NCBI GenBank assembly: GCA_045634305.1
Contig: JAZQZZ010000026.1
Span: 1 to 64,000, forward strand
DNA: 64,000 nucleotides
From: HGM04593 sp045634305
GTDB taxonomy: Bacteria > Bacteroidota > Bacteroidia > Bacteroidales > Bacteroidaceae
Reading direction: 5' to 3'
Positions 53,612 through 62,168 of this stretch are shown in pieces (positions within the stretch are counted from its first letter, which is position 1; every line of letters begins with the position of its first letter). Position numbers and translations under genes: made by a program. The notes beneath the pieces are model-generated. The model saw nothing but the letters and a program-made list of their open reading frames with translations, was not told the origin of the DNA and made no database searches.

Positions 53612-53653
53612 ATCACATAGCCCCAAAGCCAATTGGCTTTGGGGCTATGTGAT
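53612..53653. terminator. Perfect 42-base palindrome, bidirectional terminator
   Basis: The arms 53612-53632 and 53633-53653 are exact reverse complements with no spacer. It lies 11 bases after the stop of the 454-residue gene and 5 bases from the stop of the convergent phage gene. Confidence 0.8.
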
Positions 53654-53658
53654 CAATT

Positions 53659-56484
53659 CTACCTCAGCCTGTTTTTCCAAGGAACATTCACATCCGCTTC
53701 AATTGCAGTAATGACACTGCCTTTTCCCATATTACCTATAACGGCAAAAAGGAAATACTTATAGGACTGCGTGGGGAAGAGAGGGAAAAGCACATCCTGT
53801 ACCTTCTTTCTCTTTTCACTGCCGGTAATGAGTTTGAAGTGTACTCCATCATTGCTTCCGAGCAGATAACATCCTAAAAGCGGAATTCCATCCACGGGTA
53901 AAAAAGGCTGTTCAACATATGCGTGCAATAACAGCTGCATGATACGTTTGGGCAGTTTTGTACCCCATATCTGCGGCCTTGTAAACAGTAGCACACAGTT
54001 GTCGCCCGAGACGGCATCGGGGATTGCATACACATTGGTCACGCCATCTTTCACAGCAAGCAGCAATGGGTTTGGAGTTCCTTTGACCTTGTCGCGAAAA
54101 CGCCCTTTAAACCTTGTCCAGGCAGCCGAAGTGAACGAATATACAAGAGAATTATCATGATTGGAATTGCCAATAAGCACTTCGCCATGCGCCGGCAGAT
54201 AAGTGACAAATGCACCGGCAAAAAAAGCCTGCCAATCATCTCCGCCGCTACTGCCTTGCAACGACACCAAAGAGGATATTTTCCCGAATATATCATCAGG
54301 AACACCCACAAGAGCCGGCACTTTGGAATCCATTGCACCGGAAAACTTTTTTATGCTGTTGCCGGCAACAAGCATCATCCCCATTCGGCCTGCAAAGACA
54401 ACAGCACCGCCGATACCACATATCGAGCCGGTATTCACACATACGTCGCGCGATACCTGATTACTGCTCAAATAGGCTACACTACCCGACGGATCGACCG
54501 ACATTACCCATATGCCATCACCACAGAACAGATAGAGCGGGAACTGCCCGAACTGCCCCTGTGACAGCGCCACCGTATTACCGGAGATACCAATGATACG
54601 GCTCTGCGATGGCGTATAAGTGCACTTTGCCGGGAAGACAAAAGGATTATCGGCCATTGACACCTTCATAACATTGCGTCTCTCCTCGCAGGGATTGGGC
54701 TTTGCCTGCGGCAGTTCGTCGAGTTTCTCCCATGTCTCGTCTACGCAAATACAGTTTATATCCCTGAACGAAAAGTCGGTCAATCCGTTCCTTTTGATGG
54801 TAAATATGAGTTTGTCTCCATCAACAGCATCTCTGTGCACTGCAAAGATGCGTTGCGAGCGGTATTCCTCGGGCGGGAAAATATCACCGTCATACATCCA
54901 ACAGTCGCGCGAAGCGCTATAGACAATCTCGTATATCCCGCTCTCATAGTTAAAGAGGCGCAGCACAATATCGGCCGGGAATGCACCTGCTGGTTTGCCG
55001 CCATTTGCAAACACGGCACTCACCGACACCGAGCATGGCAAATACCATTTATGCAGGTAATAGGCAACATTCAGGTAACTGTGGGGCTTTAGCGGAAATG
55101 TTTTCGCATACACCGTCTGACCCATTTTCATGAACACACGCAGTTCGCAGGCACGTGAATCGGGGTACGAGAGCATTGCAGGAAGCTGCGGTGCATAACC
55201 ATCGTACCCCAACAATGGACTCTCATAATATCTCCCGGTCACGAAATCGCCTTGCGTGGTCCTCAATTTTACATGGACAACCATTGCATCAACATTACCC
55301 TTGCCACCCGAAACAGGAAGATAGGCCGATGCATTGTACCCGTTGAAGAAATATTCACGGAAAGAGGCTATGTGTAACCTTCCGTTATAGACATAACTGC
55401 AACCCGCGTCGTAGTCCGACAGTGACGATGGAAGAACAGCTGTGTCAAGCGCCTGCTGCAGCGCCAGATTTACAGGCGAGACGTCATCGAGGCAGAACAC
55501 CTTGTTACCATCAATATCGTACTCGGCAACCTTGTAAAAGAGCGAAGCCGATGCAATGTTGTCCCATAGTGTGTCAAGCGTTTTCCCGGAATAGTACTCG
55601 AACTTCTGCGTGCGACCGCCGAGTCCGCACTTTTTCCCGGGGATCGAAAATGTGGAGAATATATCCACCCCGACAACAATGTTCCTCCACCCTTTCAAAG
55701 CTGCTACATCAAACGAGAACTCCGGTTTGAAACCACGCACACACACCTTGTATTTGCACGGCATTGTTCCGTCAAGAGCCTCGGAGAGCATGTTGTCTCC
55801 ATCGCGTCCAATAGCATCGTCATACGTCTCGTCGCTCACATAAATGATGTTCGACACGTTTATGTAACTGCCGTCGTACAGGCGCAATGCTACCCTGAAA
55901 AGAGCCCTGTCGATATAATGCCCGTCTTTGTTCAACGCTGCCACACACTCCTCAATGTAACCCTTCTCATTATAGTTCCAGGTTGCCTGCAATTCATCAG
56001 TCGTCGTCATTGAATAATACGTCTCTTCCGTTATCAGTGTCTCTACTTTTGACGCGACTTTTATATTCACATCGGGAATTTCGGGTCTTGTTCCCAAAGA
56101 ACGGTATCTCCCTTTTTCAAAAAGCAGATAGTGGATTCCCCGGCCGGTAAGGCAACAGGCGACATTTCCAAGAAATTCAATCCCTTTCACTCCTTCGAGC
56201 CCCTCAATGACAAGCATTGAGTCACCCGATGTGATGGGGTTGTAATCCTTGTCATAGAAATGCAGCATACCCACTTCGGTAATGCCAATGTAACATTCTG
56301 CAATCTCGTGCCAATATAGAGCTGAATAATCGGCATTGAGGCCGGCCACTTTTACAGGCAGCGGCATAGGCACCAGGCTTCCTTCAGACATGCGCATATT
56401 GACAATGTCAAGGCATTCACCATCCTGCGCAAGTACAACGTCGGTACATCTGTTTATTCCTTTGAATGAAAAATTCTTTTGCAT
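53659..56484 (-). CDS. Large phage tail/fibre-like structural protein, 941 aa
   Basis: The start MQKNFSFKGINRCTDVV is chosen because AGGAG lies 7 bases upstream. The sequence is beta-rich throughout with no membrane segment and many short strands (for example WHEIAECYIGITEVGMLHFYD and SVAYLSSNQVSRDVCVNTGSICG), like a beta-propeller or tail hub protein. It is the last gene of locus B, after holin and spanin-like genes. The exact role is not known. Confidence 0.65.
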   Translation of the reverse strand: MQKNFSFKGINRCTDVVLAQDGECLDIVNMRMSEGSLVPMPLPVKVAGLNADYSALYWHEIAECYIGITEVGMLHFYDKDYNPITSGDSMLVIEGLEGVKGIEFLGNVACCLTGRGIHYLLFEKGRYRSLGTRPEIPDVNIKVASKVETLITEETYYSMTTTDELQATWNYNEKGYIEECVAALNKDGHYIDRALFRVALRLYDGSYINVSNIIYVSDETYDDAIGRDGDNMLSEALDGTMPCKYKVCVRGFKPEFSFDVAALKGWRNIVVGVDIFSTFSIPGKKCGLGGRTQKFEYYSGKTLDTLWDNIASASLFYKVAEYDIDGNKVFCLDDVSPVNLALQQALDTAVLPSSLSDYDAGCSYVYNGRLHIASFREYFFNGYNASAYLPVSGGKGNVDAMVVHVKLRTTQGDFVTGRYYESPLLGYDGYAPQLPAMLSYPDSRACELRVFMKMGQTVYAKTFPLKPHSYLNVAYYLHKWYLPCSVSVSAVFANGGKPAGAFPADIVLRLFNYESGIYEIVYSASRDCWMYDGDIFPPEEYRSQRIFAVHRDAVDGDKLIFTIKRNGLTDFSFRDINCICVDETWEKLDELPQAKPNPCEERRNVMKVSMADNPFVFPAKCTYTPSQSRIIGISGNTVALSQGQFGQFPLYLFCGDGIWVMSVDPSGSVAYLSSNQVSRDVCVNTGSICGIGGAVVFAGRMGMMLVAGNSIKKFSGAMDSKVPALVGVPDDIFGKISSLVSLQGSSGGDDWQAFFAGAFVTYLPAHGEVLIGNSNHDNSLVYSFTSAAWTRFKGRFRDKVKGTPNPLLLAVKDGVTNVYAIPDAVSGDNCVLLFTRPQIWGTKLPKRIMQLLLHAYVEQPFLPVDGIPLLGCYLLGSNDGVHFKLITGSEKRKKVQDVLFPLFPTQSYKYFLFAVIGNMGKGSVITAIEADVNVPWKNRLR

Positions 56485-56894
56485 GACTCTACTCCTTTCA
56501 AAATAAAATTCCACACGGCAGGCAACACTCCGGCTTTCCACAACAGGAAAAGCAACAGGATGGCAAGCGGCACTCTCCACAGCATATCCAACCTGTTCCT
56601 TACTTCCTTCACTTTCTCAACAACAACTTCCCTGTCACGGAACAGTGTGTCGCAACGTAGCACGGTATCTACCCTGAGCCTCTCTTTGTATATGGTGCGG
56701 TATTTGGTGTAGAAGACTGTGTCGCAGCGTTCATGAATAAAGATGCTGTCGTGCAATACTATGCTGTCAACCTTTACATGCTCGGCAATGCTGCTTTGGG
56801 AGAAGTGATGTACATCGCTTACCTTTTCCACTGTGGTGCACGCTACAACAGCAAGCAGCAGCGCACTAAGACAAAATACGTTTATTTTTCTCAT
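56454..56894 (-). CDS. Candidate unimolecular spanin (lipoprotein with C-terminal membrane helix), 146 aa
   Basis: The start MRKINVFCLSALLLAVVACTT gives a lipoprotein signal (Cys about 19). A periplasmic stretch of about 85 residues, rich in charged strand/helix (RDREVVVEKVKEVRNRL), leads to one membrane helix VPLAILLLFLLWKAGVLPAV near the C-terminus and a short basic tail. This layout, lipid anchor at one end and membrane helix at the other, is that of unimolecular spanins such as T1 gp11, which fuse inner and outer membranes at lysis. It overlaps the holin gene by 29 bases and the tail gene by 31. Confidence 0.65.
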   Translation of the reverse strand: MRKINVFCLSALLLAVVACTTVEKVSDVHHFSQSSIAEHVKVDSIVLHDSIFIHERCDTVFYTKYRTIYKERLRVDTVLRCDTLFRDREVVVEKVKEVRNRLDMLWRVPLAILLLFLLWKAGVLPAVWNFILKGVESCKRIFHSKE

Positions 56895-57333
56895 ACTCGA
56901 TATAATCTTTAAGGCAACCGCTGCGTTCAAGCATCTTCAGGCTAAAGACGTAGTATAGAAAATTGAGCACACTGTACAAGGTGCTCTTTTCATTTGTTAT
57001 GAAACGGGCATTGCGCAGTATATTGGTGCCGTAGAAATATATTGCAACATATACTGTAAACGACACGCAATGCATTGCCGCCTTCTCCTCGCCCTGGAAG
57101 TACCCAAGCATGTAGATGCAGGCAACCATCGCAAAATATATTGCAGCATCACGAAAGAAACTGAATGCTTTCCTGAAACTCCAGTCGCGATGGTTGCACA
57201 CATCGGCAAGCAGGCCAACCACAAAATTGGCGGTAAAAAGAAGGACTAGCCCGAAGATATCGTTCCAGATGGGGAACATCAACCCTATTACATTTGCAAT
57301 GAGTGATGCAGCCACAATTCTCAAGCCATCCAT
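56866..57333 (-). CDS. Holin-like membrane protein, 155 aa
   Basis: Four hydrophobic segments (about 5-22, 25-45, 62-82, 86-105) and a charged tail (KDYIEYEKNKRILS) fit phage holin families of this size. It lies directly before the spanin candidate in the locus B late unit. No endolysin gene is seen beside it; one could lie past the window edge. Confidence 0.65.
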   Translation of the reverse strand: MDGLRIVAASLIANVIGLMFPIWNDIFGLVLLFTANFVVGLLADVCNHRDWSFRKAFSFFRDAAIYFAMVACIYMLGYFQGEEKAAMHCVSFTVYVAIYFYGTNILRNARFITNEKSTLYSVLNFLYYVFSLKMLERSGCLKDYIEYEKNKRILS

Positions 57334-57345
57334 AAATCAAAAAAA

Positions 57346-58002
57346 TTACTGTTGTTTGACTCTCTGCAAGCCACACGCAGCCAACGCCTGCGAAAGCATC
57401 GCATTGGCCGCATCGTAGCGTTCGAACATTGTATAGAGCAACGAGGCACATTCATACACCACTGCATCGACCATACACCCGTCATACCCTACAAGGCCAT
57501 CGGCTGTATTGAACGCAGCCTCATAGATGAAATGTAGGGGTTTGGCGGAATCACCGTCGGGCAGCGGGAAGAGCTTTGCACAACGCTCGCCCTGTGGGGT
57601 GAACGACTCTATACATACCGGACGACAACAGCCTGCACGTGTATACTCGTTCTGCTGCCATGCGGCCTCGCGCGAGTCGTGCGAGTACAGATGATGCACT
57701 GGCGACCGCCATCCTGCAAGCTGTAACGACACTATCTGCACAAAATCATCGGGCAGGAGTAACAGCCCTGTGCCCGACTCATCGGCATTTACCTCAATAT
57801 CGCCGGAAGGTACACTCTTGGTGTTCACACGCCCGTTTGCTGCACCTTTGTTCTTTTGGATAAATGACACGGCACGTGGCAGCAGTTCCATTATGCTTTC
57901 ATCAAGTTGCCGTGTATCGACCGAAAGCAGCGACACGTTATCATCACTCGCAGCCTCGTTTATCACCAGTCTCACCTTTTTCAAAAGCTCTGCGCACTCC
58001 AT
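57346..58002 (-). CDS. Phage head-tail adaptor-like protein, 218 aa
   Basis: Start MECAELLKKVRLVINEA, whose ATG overlaps the TGA of the upstream gene (TGATG), so translation is probably coupled. N-terminal helices are followed by a beta-rich middle part (VQIVSLQLAGW...HDSREAAWQQN) and a C-terminal helix; this resembles the short adaptor proteins that follow the capsid gene in podoviruses. The assignment rests on position and fold-like layout. Confidence 0.55.
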   Translation of the reverse strand: MECAELLKKVRLVINEAASDDNVSLLSVDTRQLDESIMELLPRAVSFIQKNKGAANGRVNTKSVPSGDIEVNADESGTGLLLLPDDFVQIVSLQLAGWRSPVHHLYSHDSREAAWQQNEYTRAGCCRPVCIESFTPQGERCAKLFPLPDGDSAKPLHFIYEAAFNTADGLVGYDGCMVDAVVYECASLLYTMFERYDAANAMLSQALAACGLQRVKQQ

Positions 58003-58427
58003 CACAGCCAGTTGGGAAATGAGACAGAATTGGCCATAGCCACACTCTTCACAGCCATTTTATTCTGCAGTTGCGACAAAGGGCAATTGTAGGGTTCAGC
58101 CATCAGGTAGGCACGCGCCTGCTGCAGATTGGTAACATCGGCCGCCACATCGAATAGTGCTTCGGGTTCCGATACTGTTGCAACCGCCTTGTTCTCATCC
58201 TCGAGCACCTCTACCCGACCGCACTTTATCTCACCGCAACGGAAGGCATCGCTGCTCTCAATCGCACGTTGGAAAAGCGGATTGTCGGTTGTGTACTGCG
58301 CGGGATAAATGCCCGTGGAATTTATCGCACCGCCTGTGAAATCAATCCTCACCAAAGCCTTACCGATTCTGAAATAGCTGTTACGCTCAATTTGGCCATG
58401 TATCTCATATGTAATACGTTTTCTCAT
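58002..58427 (-). CDS. Phage structural-unit protein, 141 aa, unknown
   Basis: A beta-rich N-terminal half (ITYEIHGQIERNSYFRIGKALVRIDF) followed by an acidic and Ala-rich part. No family is recognised. It lies between the capsid gene and the adaptor-like gene, so a virion role is probable. Confidence 0.6.
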   Translation of the reverse strand: MRKRITYEIHGQIERNSYFRIGKALVRIDFTGGAINSTGIYPAQYTTDNPLFQRAIESSDAFRCGEIKCGRVEVLEDENKAVATVSEPEALFDVAADVTNLQQARAYLMAEPYNCPLSQLQNKMAVKSVAMANSVSFPNWL

Positions 58428-58452
58428 AATCTTTTTAATGTTTTTGTTTGAT

Positions 58453-58474
58453 GCCGGCGGCTGACGCCGCCGGC
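58453..58474 (-). terminator. GC-rich hairpin after the capsid gene
   Basis: GCCGGCGGC and GCCGCCGGC form a nine-pair stem with a four-base loop 14 bases after the capsid stop. No T-run follows, so it may stabilise or attenuate the message rather than end it. Confidence 0.5.
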
Positions 58475-58487
58475 GAATTAAAATGAA

Positions 58488-60107
58488 TCAGACAAGAATT
58501 TCACCTGTATACTCCACCCAGGTAGCACCGTTGAAGGTAACTACCGAACCGGCTGCGAACCAGAGTTTGCTTTCCCCATCGACGGTGCGGCTTACATCGG
58601 AGCTGAGAATCACCACATCATTGATGTTTGGTTCCTCGGGCAACGCAGCAGCACTTGTAACACGCGAAGCACCGGGAATATCGCTCTCGGCTGCCGAGCC
58701 GTTCACCCAAATATGGGAGTAACCCTTGAGACAGAGACAATCGATTGTCATTACAACCTCGCGCTTTGCCTCCTCACCATCGACATTCTCGGTCTTGGCA
58801 TCCTCGTTCTTCATGTAGTAGCGCACAAGGCCATTCTCGTCAATCAAGCCACCACAATGGGCATATCCAAGAGCATCGAGTGTAGGATCGTGAATGAGGT
58901 CGATATCGCCAAAGACAGTGTGAATCTTTGTACACTCGATACCGAACACCTTGTCGCCTGTGACGCTGATATTCTTGTGAAGTGTAAGGTCAATCTTCTG
59001 GATGTCGTTGAGCAACTGCTTGCCAAGCAACCAGATGGCACGTTTTGTACAATTGAAACCTGTGAACTTCACCATTGAGAGATTGATGAGATCGGCAAAT
59101 GTAATCTTTGACGAGAGGTCATACTGACGCTTGAACTGCCAACGGATACCCTTTGAGAAGTAATCCCACTGATAGCCCATAGCATTGTCCATTGCCTGAA
59201 CCTTGAACTTACCGGGCTGTCCCACCCATGCTGTGCGGCAACTCTCAAGACGGAATTGGCGCAACACAGCCTCGGCAATCTGTGACTCACTGAACTGCAG
59301 ACGTTTCTTCTGCGCTGCAAAATAATCACTCACAATGCTGTTGCAGAGCTGCTTCTGCAAGTACATACGCTCGGGTACCGGTACAATTGTAGACGGAGCA
59401 ATGAACTTCTGTGTCTCGTAGGCTGCCGATGACAACAGGATAATCTCTGTACCGGCAGGGATTGTAGGAACTACACAATAGTCATCACTGGGGTTAACTT
59501 TGGGACCATTGACAGCCATAGCAATAGGCGCCTCGGTGGTGCTGTTCTTGCCAACGAAGAAGAGCATGAGATCGACACCGGGCAATTCAATCTGTCCTGT
59601 AGGGTCGTAACCGTTCACGCCTTTACAGATGGCTGTGTAATACTCCTGAAAAATCTTTCTCTCCCCCGTAGTCGAGAAAGGAATCTCGGCACGAGTGGCC
59701 GTGATACCATTGTACACAACATTAGTGTATGCTTTTGAACGCTTGTCGTCAATGAGATAATGGTCGACCTCGAAGGAGTTCACGCGAACCTGACGGCGTA
59801 TTCTGCGTTTGATTGTATCAATAACACTCTCATCACTTGCGATGCTGATAATCTGGCTGTCGACATCGGCATCGAAGAGTTCAGGCGAGAGTTCACTGGC
59901 ATTTGACACTGTTGTCGCTTCGCCAACGCCCTGTGTGGGCAAGCCCCCAATACCTTTTGACGCCTTGGTCGAACCAGCCGGAACAACCGACACGCCGGCA
60001 AGCATCAATCCAGCCTCGGCATTTTCAAATGCGCAGAGAACCAGCGACACTAAAGCTACAATCACAAAGAGAGGATTCTCTCTTACAAAACTTAAAATTT
60101 TCTTCAT
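58488..60107 (-). CDS. Probable phage major capsid protein, 539 aa
   Basis: Placed right after the scaffold-like gene, with a size and mixed alpha/beta makeup fitting a major capsid protein. Segments such as VDSQIISIASDESVIDTIKRRIRRQV and ITFADLINLSMVKFTGF recall HK97-fold capsids. Oddly, residues about 12-45 form a strongly hydrophobic stretch (PLFVIVALVSLVLCAF), unlike most capsid N-termini; it may be a cleaved delta-like domain. A GC-rich hairpin follows the gene. Confidence 0.65.
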   Translation of the reverse strand: MKKILSFVRENPLFVIVALVSLVLCAFENAEAGLMLAGVSVVPAGSTKASKGIGGLPTQGVGEATTVSNASELSPELFDADVDSQIISIASDESVIDTIKRRIRRQVRVNSFEVDHYLIDDKRSKAYTNVVYNGITATRAEIPFSTTGERKIFQEYYTAICKGVNGYDPTGQIELPGVDLMLFFVGKNSTTEAPIAMAVNGPKVNPSDDYCVVPTIPAGTEIILLSSAAYETQKFIAPSTIVPVPERMYLQKQLCNSIVSDYFAAQKKRLQFSESQIAEAVLRQFRLESCRTAWVGQPGKFKVQAMDNAMGYQWDYFSKGIRWQFKRQYDLSSKITFADLINLSMVKFTGFNCTKRAIWLLGKQLLNDIQKIDLTLHKNISVTGDKVFGIECTKIHTVFGDIDLIHDPTLDALGYAHCGGLIDENGLVRYYMKNEDAKTENVDGEEAKREVVMTIDCLCLKGYSHIWVNGSAAESDIPGASRVTSAAALPEEPNINDVVILSSDVSRTVDGESKLWFAAGSVVTFNGATWVEYTGEILV

Positions 60108-60165
60108 AAATGAAATAGTTTGTAGTTAATAAATAAAGAATAATCATCAATCTGTTGACATTTGT

Positions 60166-60966
60166 TCACGCATTGAGTGCCTTCTCAATGAGCGAGTTGC
60201 GAGGACGTTTACGCTCCACATCAGGAGCAACGCTGCTCATACCCTTTGGAAGTCCGTCGCCAAAGTCCTCTTTCATGCGCATGATGTTGGCATTGCGTCC
60301 CTTTATGTCACCGGCAGCGAAGGCATCCTCGACATCCTGCTCGTATGTGATGGCATGGTCGAGAGCCGTACACACGTCATCGGTATATTTGCCTGCCATG
60401 ATTGGGAATACAAGTTTTTCCCAGATATTGTCCATGAAATCCGATGGGTCGTACCCCCTTTCTTTGCAGAATGCCTCAATCACCGGCATGCTCTCCTCAA
60501 GGTTCTCCTCGTACTCGCGTCGGTCGTTGGCCAGGCGCATCATCTCGTTCTTGCGCTCCTCGTCGGCAAGCATAATCTCCTCGAATTCAGGGCTCTCCTC
60601 GTCGACATACATGAATCCGCGTCCGAAGTAACGCGCAACAGCACTGTGCGCTCCGCGCTTGCCCTCAATCACGTCAGCCAGCATCTGTGCAAGGCGCGGA
60701 TCACGCTCAAGCATTTTGGCAAGACGCTCGTTCTGCTCGCGGTTCATCTCAAGGTGACGCATGAGCAAATCCTGTGAAAGTTTGTCATAGAGGCTGAAAT
60801 TGCCGCCGAAAAAAGCACTCAGTTTCTCATTGAAGCCATCTAAAGTAGCCTGTTTGCCGTTCTGTGCAACAGCATTTGCATCGGGTACTGCATTTGTAAT
60901 GCCATTCTCCGTTGCGGGCTCTACAGGCTGCTGAGCCCCCGTTCTGTTTTGTAGAATCTGTTCCAT
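60166..60966 (-). CDS. Probable phage scaffolding protein, 266 aa
   Basis: The product is acidic and helical, with long charged heptad-like segments (about 45-190) and a basic C-terminal tail (DVERKRPRNSLIEKALN), as in capsid scaffold proteins whose tail binds the capsid subunit. It is the first gene of the locus B minus-strand unit and directly precedes the capsid gene. Confidence 0.65.
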   Translation of the reverse strand: MEQILQNRTGAQQPVEPATENGITNAVPDANAVAQNGKQATLDGFNEKLSAFFGGNFSLYDKLSQDLLMRHLEMNREQNERLAKMLERDPRLAQMLADVIEGKRGAHSAVARYFGRGFMYVDEESPEFEEIMLADEERKNEMMRLANDRREYEENLEESMPVIEAFCKERGYDPSDFMDNIWEKLVFPIMAGKYTDDVCTALDHAITYEQDVEDAFAAGDIKGRNANIMRMKEDFGDGLPKGMSSVAPDVERKRPRNSLIEKALNA

Positions 60967-60988
60967 ATGTTAATTTGTTTTTCAACAG

Positions 60989-61029
60989 CAAAGGAACAAC
61001 CGAAACACGCGGACAAGGTTGCTGAAATG
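60989..61029 (-). promoter_or_regulatory. Phage-type promoter, locus B minus strand
   Basis: On the minus strand CATTTCAGCAACC begins at 61029 and TTCCTTTG (60996-60989) begins 33 nt later, 22 bases before the scaffold gene start. Near-identical to the locus A copy at 19443-19403 in its first 21 bases. Confidence 0.75.
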
Positions 61030-61150
61030 ACATTTATTGCTAAAATAGATCAAGAAGAGATTATGCACCTTTTAAATATATAATGTATCGCCAACACCTA
61101 TGACAGTAAACCATTTAGGAAAGAAAAAGAAGTTGTTGATAAATAAAGTG

Positions 61151-61191
61151 TCAAAACAGCACCCTTTTTAGTCTTTTTTGACTATATTTTT
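61151..61191 (+). promoter_or_regulatory. Phage-type promoter, locus B plus strand, first copy
   Basis: CAAAACAGCACCC starts at 61151 and TATTTTTG at 61184, offset 33. The start codon of the 135-residue gene follows after 17 bases. Confidence 0.8.
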
Positions 61192-61208
61192 GTATTCAAA
61201 AAAGCAGA

Positions 61209-61616
61209 ATGGAAAACAGAAAGAATGGAAATGTTCGCGAAATTCGCAAACAGGATGTACTGAACAGTTTTTTTGAATCGTTGAAAGAAGTGAGAAAGAC
61301 AAAACCGTATGCAACACAGGACGAGGTCATCAAACATGCAGTAAAGAAGAAGGCGCCACGATTTTATGTGACATTCGAGAATGCACGAAGATTCATTTCA
61401 ATGCTGGCTCGCAAAAAGAAGCTACCACTCATAAACAGCAACAAACTGGCAATGTACAAGGAGATATATCGCCGCTACATGCAGAGGATGAAGGACGAGA
61501 GCAATCGCTACAAATATGTGATTCTTGAACAGATTATTGAAGAGCCGGCGCCATCGTTCTACCTCGACGAGGACACCTTCCGCGGCATTGTATACAGGAC
61601 ACTGCGCACACACTAA
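61209..61616 (+). CDS. Basic phage-associated protein with internal repeat, 135 aa
   Basis: A soluble basic protein with two related segments: APRFYVTFENARRFISMLARK (about 57) and APSFYLDEDTFRGIVYRTLR (about 114). High Lys/Arg content suggests nucleic acid binding, but there is no certain DNA-binding motif. It is the first gene of the locus B plus-strand unit and lies between two phage-type promoters. A regulatory role in phage gene expression is one possibility; this is inference. Confidence 0.6.
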   Translation: MENRKNGNVREIRKQDVLNSFFESLKEVRKTKPYATQDEVIKHAVKKKAPRFYVTFENARRFISMLARKKKLPLINSNKLAMYKEIYRRYMQRMKDESNRYKYVILEQIIEEPAPSFYLDEDTFRGIVYRTLRTH

Positions 61617-61621
61617 AGTGT

Positions 61622-61662
61622 CAAAACAGCAACCTGGTCGTCGTAACAGCGCATTACATTTG
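61622..61662 (+). promoter_or_regulatory. Phage-type promoter, locus B plus strand, second copy
   Basis: CAAAACAGCAACC starts at 61622, six bases after the preceding stop codon, and TACATTTG at 61655, offset 33. The next start codon follows after 26 bases. Confidence 0.8.
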
Positions 61663-61688
61663 CAACATAAAGAAAAGAGAAAGAGAAA

Positions 61689-62144
61689 ATGAATACAACA
61701 AGATTCGCAATAACAAAAGAGAACCTGTACAAACGCATATATGCAGCAAGTGCCTACATTGTACGTGCCCGCGAGTCGTTGGGGGTTCCCGCAGGCATTG
61801 GAGAGCGCATGCTCATTACAGCCGACGACAAGAAGATGATAGAGCCATTTGTAGACAAAAGTGTCAACAGCGTGTTCTGCTACATTGAACGCTACCACCC
61901 CGGAAGCAGCGTTGAATATTCCGACAATTCTTACATGTTCAGCATAAAAATACCCTACAACTACCCTGCAGAGAACAGTAAGAAATTGAAAACAGCCATA
62001 GAAAGCTACGTTACCAACCACACACTGCAGAGCTGGTACACAAGCATAAAGCCCGACGAGGCAAGTATCATTGCTGTGCAAACGCAGAACGATGCCGTAA
62101 CAATACAGCAGCTGCTCATGCAACGCATAAAACCTTGCATTTGA
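61689..62144 (+). CDS. Phage-associated protein, 151 aa, paralogue of the next gene
   Basis: No family is recognised. The C-terminal half (LKTAIESYVTNHTLQSWYTS, then a P and a helix) aligns with the same part of the 164-residue protein that follows (LQRAITDFLVNETIMQWLLV). Both have a beta-rich middle part. Position just before the terminase suggests a head-tail or packaging accessory role. It has its own phage-type promoter. Confidence 0.65.
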   Translation: MNTTRFAITKENLYKRIYAASAYIVRARESLGVPAGIGERMLITADDKKMIEPFVDKSVNSVFCYIERYHPGSSVEYSDNSYMFSIKIPYNYPAENSKKLKTAIESYVTNHTLQSWYTSIKPDEASIIAVQTQNDAVTIQQLLMQRIKPCI

Positions 62145-62168
62145 ATTTAAGAAAATTATTGACACACT

